From contig JAEDNI010000029.1 of NCBI GenBank assembly GCA_016302585.1, forward strand, positions 1 through 21,379: 21,379 bases of DNA, in the 5' to 3' direction. Both the position numbers and the translations under genes were made by a program. The stretch's first letter is position 1. The number at the start of each line of letters is the position of its first letter. The stretch is from Paludibacteraceae bacterium. GTDB taxonomy: Bacteria; Bacteroidota; Bacteroidia; Bacteroidales; Paludibacteraceae. Positions 19,748-21,379 of this stretch are shown one piece after another. The notes beneath the pieces are model-generated. The model did no database searches. It was given only the letters and a program-made list of their open reading frames with translations, and was not told the DNA's origin.

Positions 19748-21379
19748 ATGAAAACAAAACTTTTTACCCTATTGCTCGCTGTAGCAGCCAGCGTAGGAAC
19801 GATGTTTGCCGAGAGCGGCATATGTGGAGGCAACCTCACATGGGTGCTGCAAGATAGTGTTTTGACTATTAGTGGTACCGGAGATATGTGGAATTGGGAT
19901 GGTCCAGATCCATACTCAATCATCTCTGGAGAAGCAGCAGCACCATGGGTTAAAGTCAACGATGGAAGGGTTATAAATGCTTACAAAGAAGTGGTTATTC
20001 AGGAAGGAGTTACTAGTATAGGAGATTATGCTTTTAATAATCATAGGTTAAGTGTTGTGACTATTCCCAATAGCGTCACCAGCATTGGAAATTCTGCTTT
20101 CTCTGGTTGCGCCAGTTTGACTTCAGTTACGATTCCCAATAGTGTAACAAACATTGGAGAGAGTGCTTTTAAAGGTTGCAGTGGTTTGACTTCACCGGTT
20201 TATAATGCAAATGTGTTTGCATATATGCCAACATCTTATTCTGGAGCGTATACTATTCCAGAAGGTATTGAATCTATTGCAAGTACGGCTTTCTCTGGTT
20301 GCACAGGTTTGACCTCTGTGACGATTCCCAATAGCGTCACCAGCATTGGAAGTAGTGCTTTCTCTGGTTGCAGCGGTTTGACCTCTGTGACGATTCCCAA
20401 TAGCGTCACAGATATTGGAAGTAGTGCTTTCTCTGGTTGCAGCGGTTTGACCTCTATTGAGATTCCCAATAGCGTCACCAGCATTGGAAGTAGTGCTTTC
20501 TCTGGTTGCAGCGGTTTTCCTGTGATTGACAATATTCGCTATGCAGATACGTATTTAATAGAAGCAGTGGATAAAACATTATCTACCTATACTATAAAAG
20601 ATGGAACAAAATGGATTGGAAGTAGTGCTTTCTTTTATTGCACCGGTTTGACCTCTGTGACGATTCCCAATTGCGTCACAAGTATTGGAGATAGTGCTTT
20701 CCTTGCTTGCACCGGTTTGACCTCTGTGACGATTCCCAATAGCGTCACAAGCATTGGAAGTGGGGCTTTCGAAGGTTGCACCGGTTTGACCTCTGTTATA
20801 TGGAACGCAAAGAATTGTTATACTGCTCCTTTCGATAGTATAAGTTCGCAAATTACATCCTTTACATTCGGCAACGAAGTAGAGTATATTCCTGCCTACC
20901 TATGTTATGGCATGTCTAATTTGACCTCTGTGACGATTCCCAATAGCGTCACAAACATTGGAAATAATGCTTTCGCTTATTGCAGCGGTTTTCCTGTGAT
21001 TGACAATATTCGCTATGCAGATACGTATTTAATAGAAGCAGTGGATAAAACATTATCTACCTATACTATAAAAGATGGAACAAAATGGATTGGAGAGTTG
21101 GCTTTCTCTGAATGCACCAGTTTGACTTCTTTGACGATTCCCAATAGCGTCACCAGCATTGGAGGGTATGCTTTCGTTGCCTGCACCAGTTTGACCTCTG
21201 TTACGATTCCCAATAGCGTCACCAGCATTGGAAGTAGTGCTTTCAATCGTTGCAGCGGTTTGACCTCTGTTACGATTCCCAATAGCGTCACCAGCATTGG
21301 ATATGAGGCTTTCTCTGATTGCAGCAGTTTGACTGCTATATATGTGCCGTGCGGAGAAATGGAGAGATTCAAACAAATG
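19748..21379 (+). CDS. BspA-like leucine-rich repeat surface protein (partial)
   Basis: The reading frame is open from the ATG at 19748 to the window end (544 codons, no stop), so the 3' part is missing. A signal peptide (MKTKLFTLLLAVAASVGTMFA) is followed by the BspA-type N-terminal segment CGGNLTWVLQDSVLTISGTG. Many LRR_5 units of about 23 residues then follow, of the type SVTIPNSVTSIGSSAFSGC. BspA-like proteins are secreted or surface-bound and are linked to adhesion; type IX or lipoprotein anchoring cannot be judged without the C-terminus. Two non-LRR islands, FPVIDNIRYADTYLIEAVDK and what follows, are identical to each other. The gene starts five bases after the nuclease stop, so it is probably cotranscribed with it. 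Confidence 0.9.
   Translation, partial: MKTKLFTLLLAVAASVGTMFAESGICGGNLTWVLQDSVLTISGTGDMWNWDGPDPYSIISGEAAAPWVKVNDGRVINAYKEVVIQEGVTSIGDYAFNNHRLSVVTIPNSVTSIGNSAFSGCASLTSVTIPNSVTNIGESAFKGCSGLTSPVYNANVFAYMPTSYSGAYTIPEGIESIASTAFSGCTGLTSVTIPNSVTSIGSSAFSGCSGLTSVTIPNSVTDIGSSAFSGCSGLTSIEIPNSVTSIGSSAFSGCSGFPVIDNIRYADTYLIEAVDKTLSTYTIKDGTKWIGSSAFFYCTGLTSVTIPNCVTSIGDSAFLACTGLTSVTIPNSVTSIGSGAFEGCTGLTSVIWNAKNCYTAPFDSISSQITSFTFGNEVEYIPAYLCYGMSNLTSVTIPNSVTNIGNNAFAYCSGFPVIDNIRYADTYLIEAVDKTLSTYTIKDGTKWIGELAFSECTSLTSLTIPNSVTSIGGYAFVACTSLTSVTIPNSVTSIGSSAFNRCSGLTSVTIPNSVTSIGYEAFSDCSSLTAIYVPCGEMERFKQM
20507..20620 (+). repeat. 114-bp perfect direct repeat in the BspA-like gene, copy A
   Basis: Identical over 114 bp to 20981-21094. 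The offset is 474 bp, a multiple of three. It encodes the non-LRR island beginning CSGFPVIDNIRYADTY and ending TKWIG. Confidence 0.92.
20981..21094 (+). repeat. 114-bp perfect direct repeat in the BspA-like gene, copy B
   Basis: Second copy of the island at 20507-20620. The LRR units on either side differ between copies, so only the island, not the full 474-bp period, is identical. Confidence 0.92.

Noticed and set aside
20216..20247. Promoter-like TTTGCATATATG inside the BspA-like gene
   Set aside because: No TAnnTTTG follows at 20 nt; it encodes VFAYMP in the LRR protein.
19990..21379. CRISPR array
   Set aside because: The regular repeats are LRR_5 coding units in one uninterrupted reading frame, with unequal spacing and no spacer character.

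Overview
The window is a chromosomal segment of a member of the Bacteroidota, most likely order Bacteroidales. Three things point there. Five sites match the Bacteroidota promoter (TTTG, 20 nt, TAnnTTTG) and Shine-Dalgarno sequences are absent. The gene content includes a DUF4301 protein, a fused MurF/alanine racemase, the PG_1098-type THUMP-like methyltransferase, a dxs-trkA-trkH run and BspA-like LRR proteins. The protein sequences also look Bacteroidales-like throughout. Genus cannot be settled from the sequence alone.

Layout. 1-1354 (minus) is a DUF4301 protein, divergent from a plus-strand series: a BadF-type sugar kinase, a GT2 glycosyltransferase, a SpoIID/LytB protein and a SAM methyltransferase (1452-5907). 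A small secreted protein with WG-like repeats lies on the minus strand (5889-6509). Next come a MurF-Alr fusion whose ligase half is internally deleted, and an overlapping orphan ABC ATPase (6637-9172). The decayed 5' end of a BspA-like gene lies on the minus strand (9173-9396). A tight plus-strand operon follows: dxs, trkA, trkH, an SGNH esterase, an MBOAT acyltransferase and coaE (9556-18249). It combines isoprenoid precursor synthesis, K+ uptake, surface-glycan acylation and CoA synthesis, and ends at a clear terminator (18371-18395).

The accessory end (18400-21379) is different. A strong promoter drives what looks like a structured non-coding RNA of about 280 nt, closed by a three-segment long-range stem and a terminator. 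Next come an array of CTAG nonamers, an AT-rich gene for an AbaSI/PvuRts1I-family modification-dependent restriction enzyme and, five bases later, a BspA-like LRR gene cut by the window end.

The most unusual signal is spread across the window. Short tandem arrays of 7-, 8- or 9-bp units, usually four copies and with a different unit each time, sit at gene junctions and inside reading frames. A second family of GC-rich palindromes (CCTCCC-loop-GGGAGG plus a CGGGnGGGGTT tail) is inserted in frame in conserved genes such as dxs. Together they look like two populations of small repeats that this genome tolerates inside proteins.
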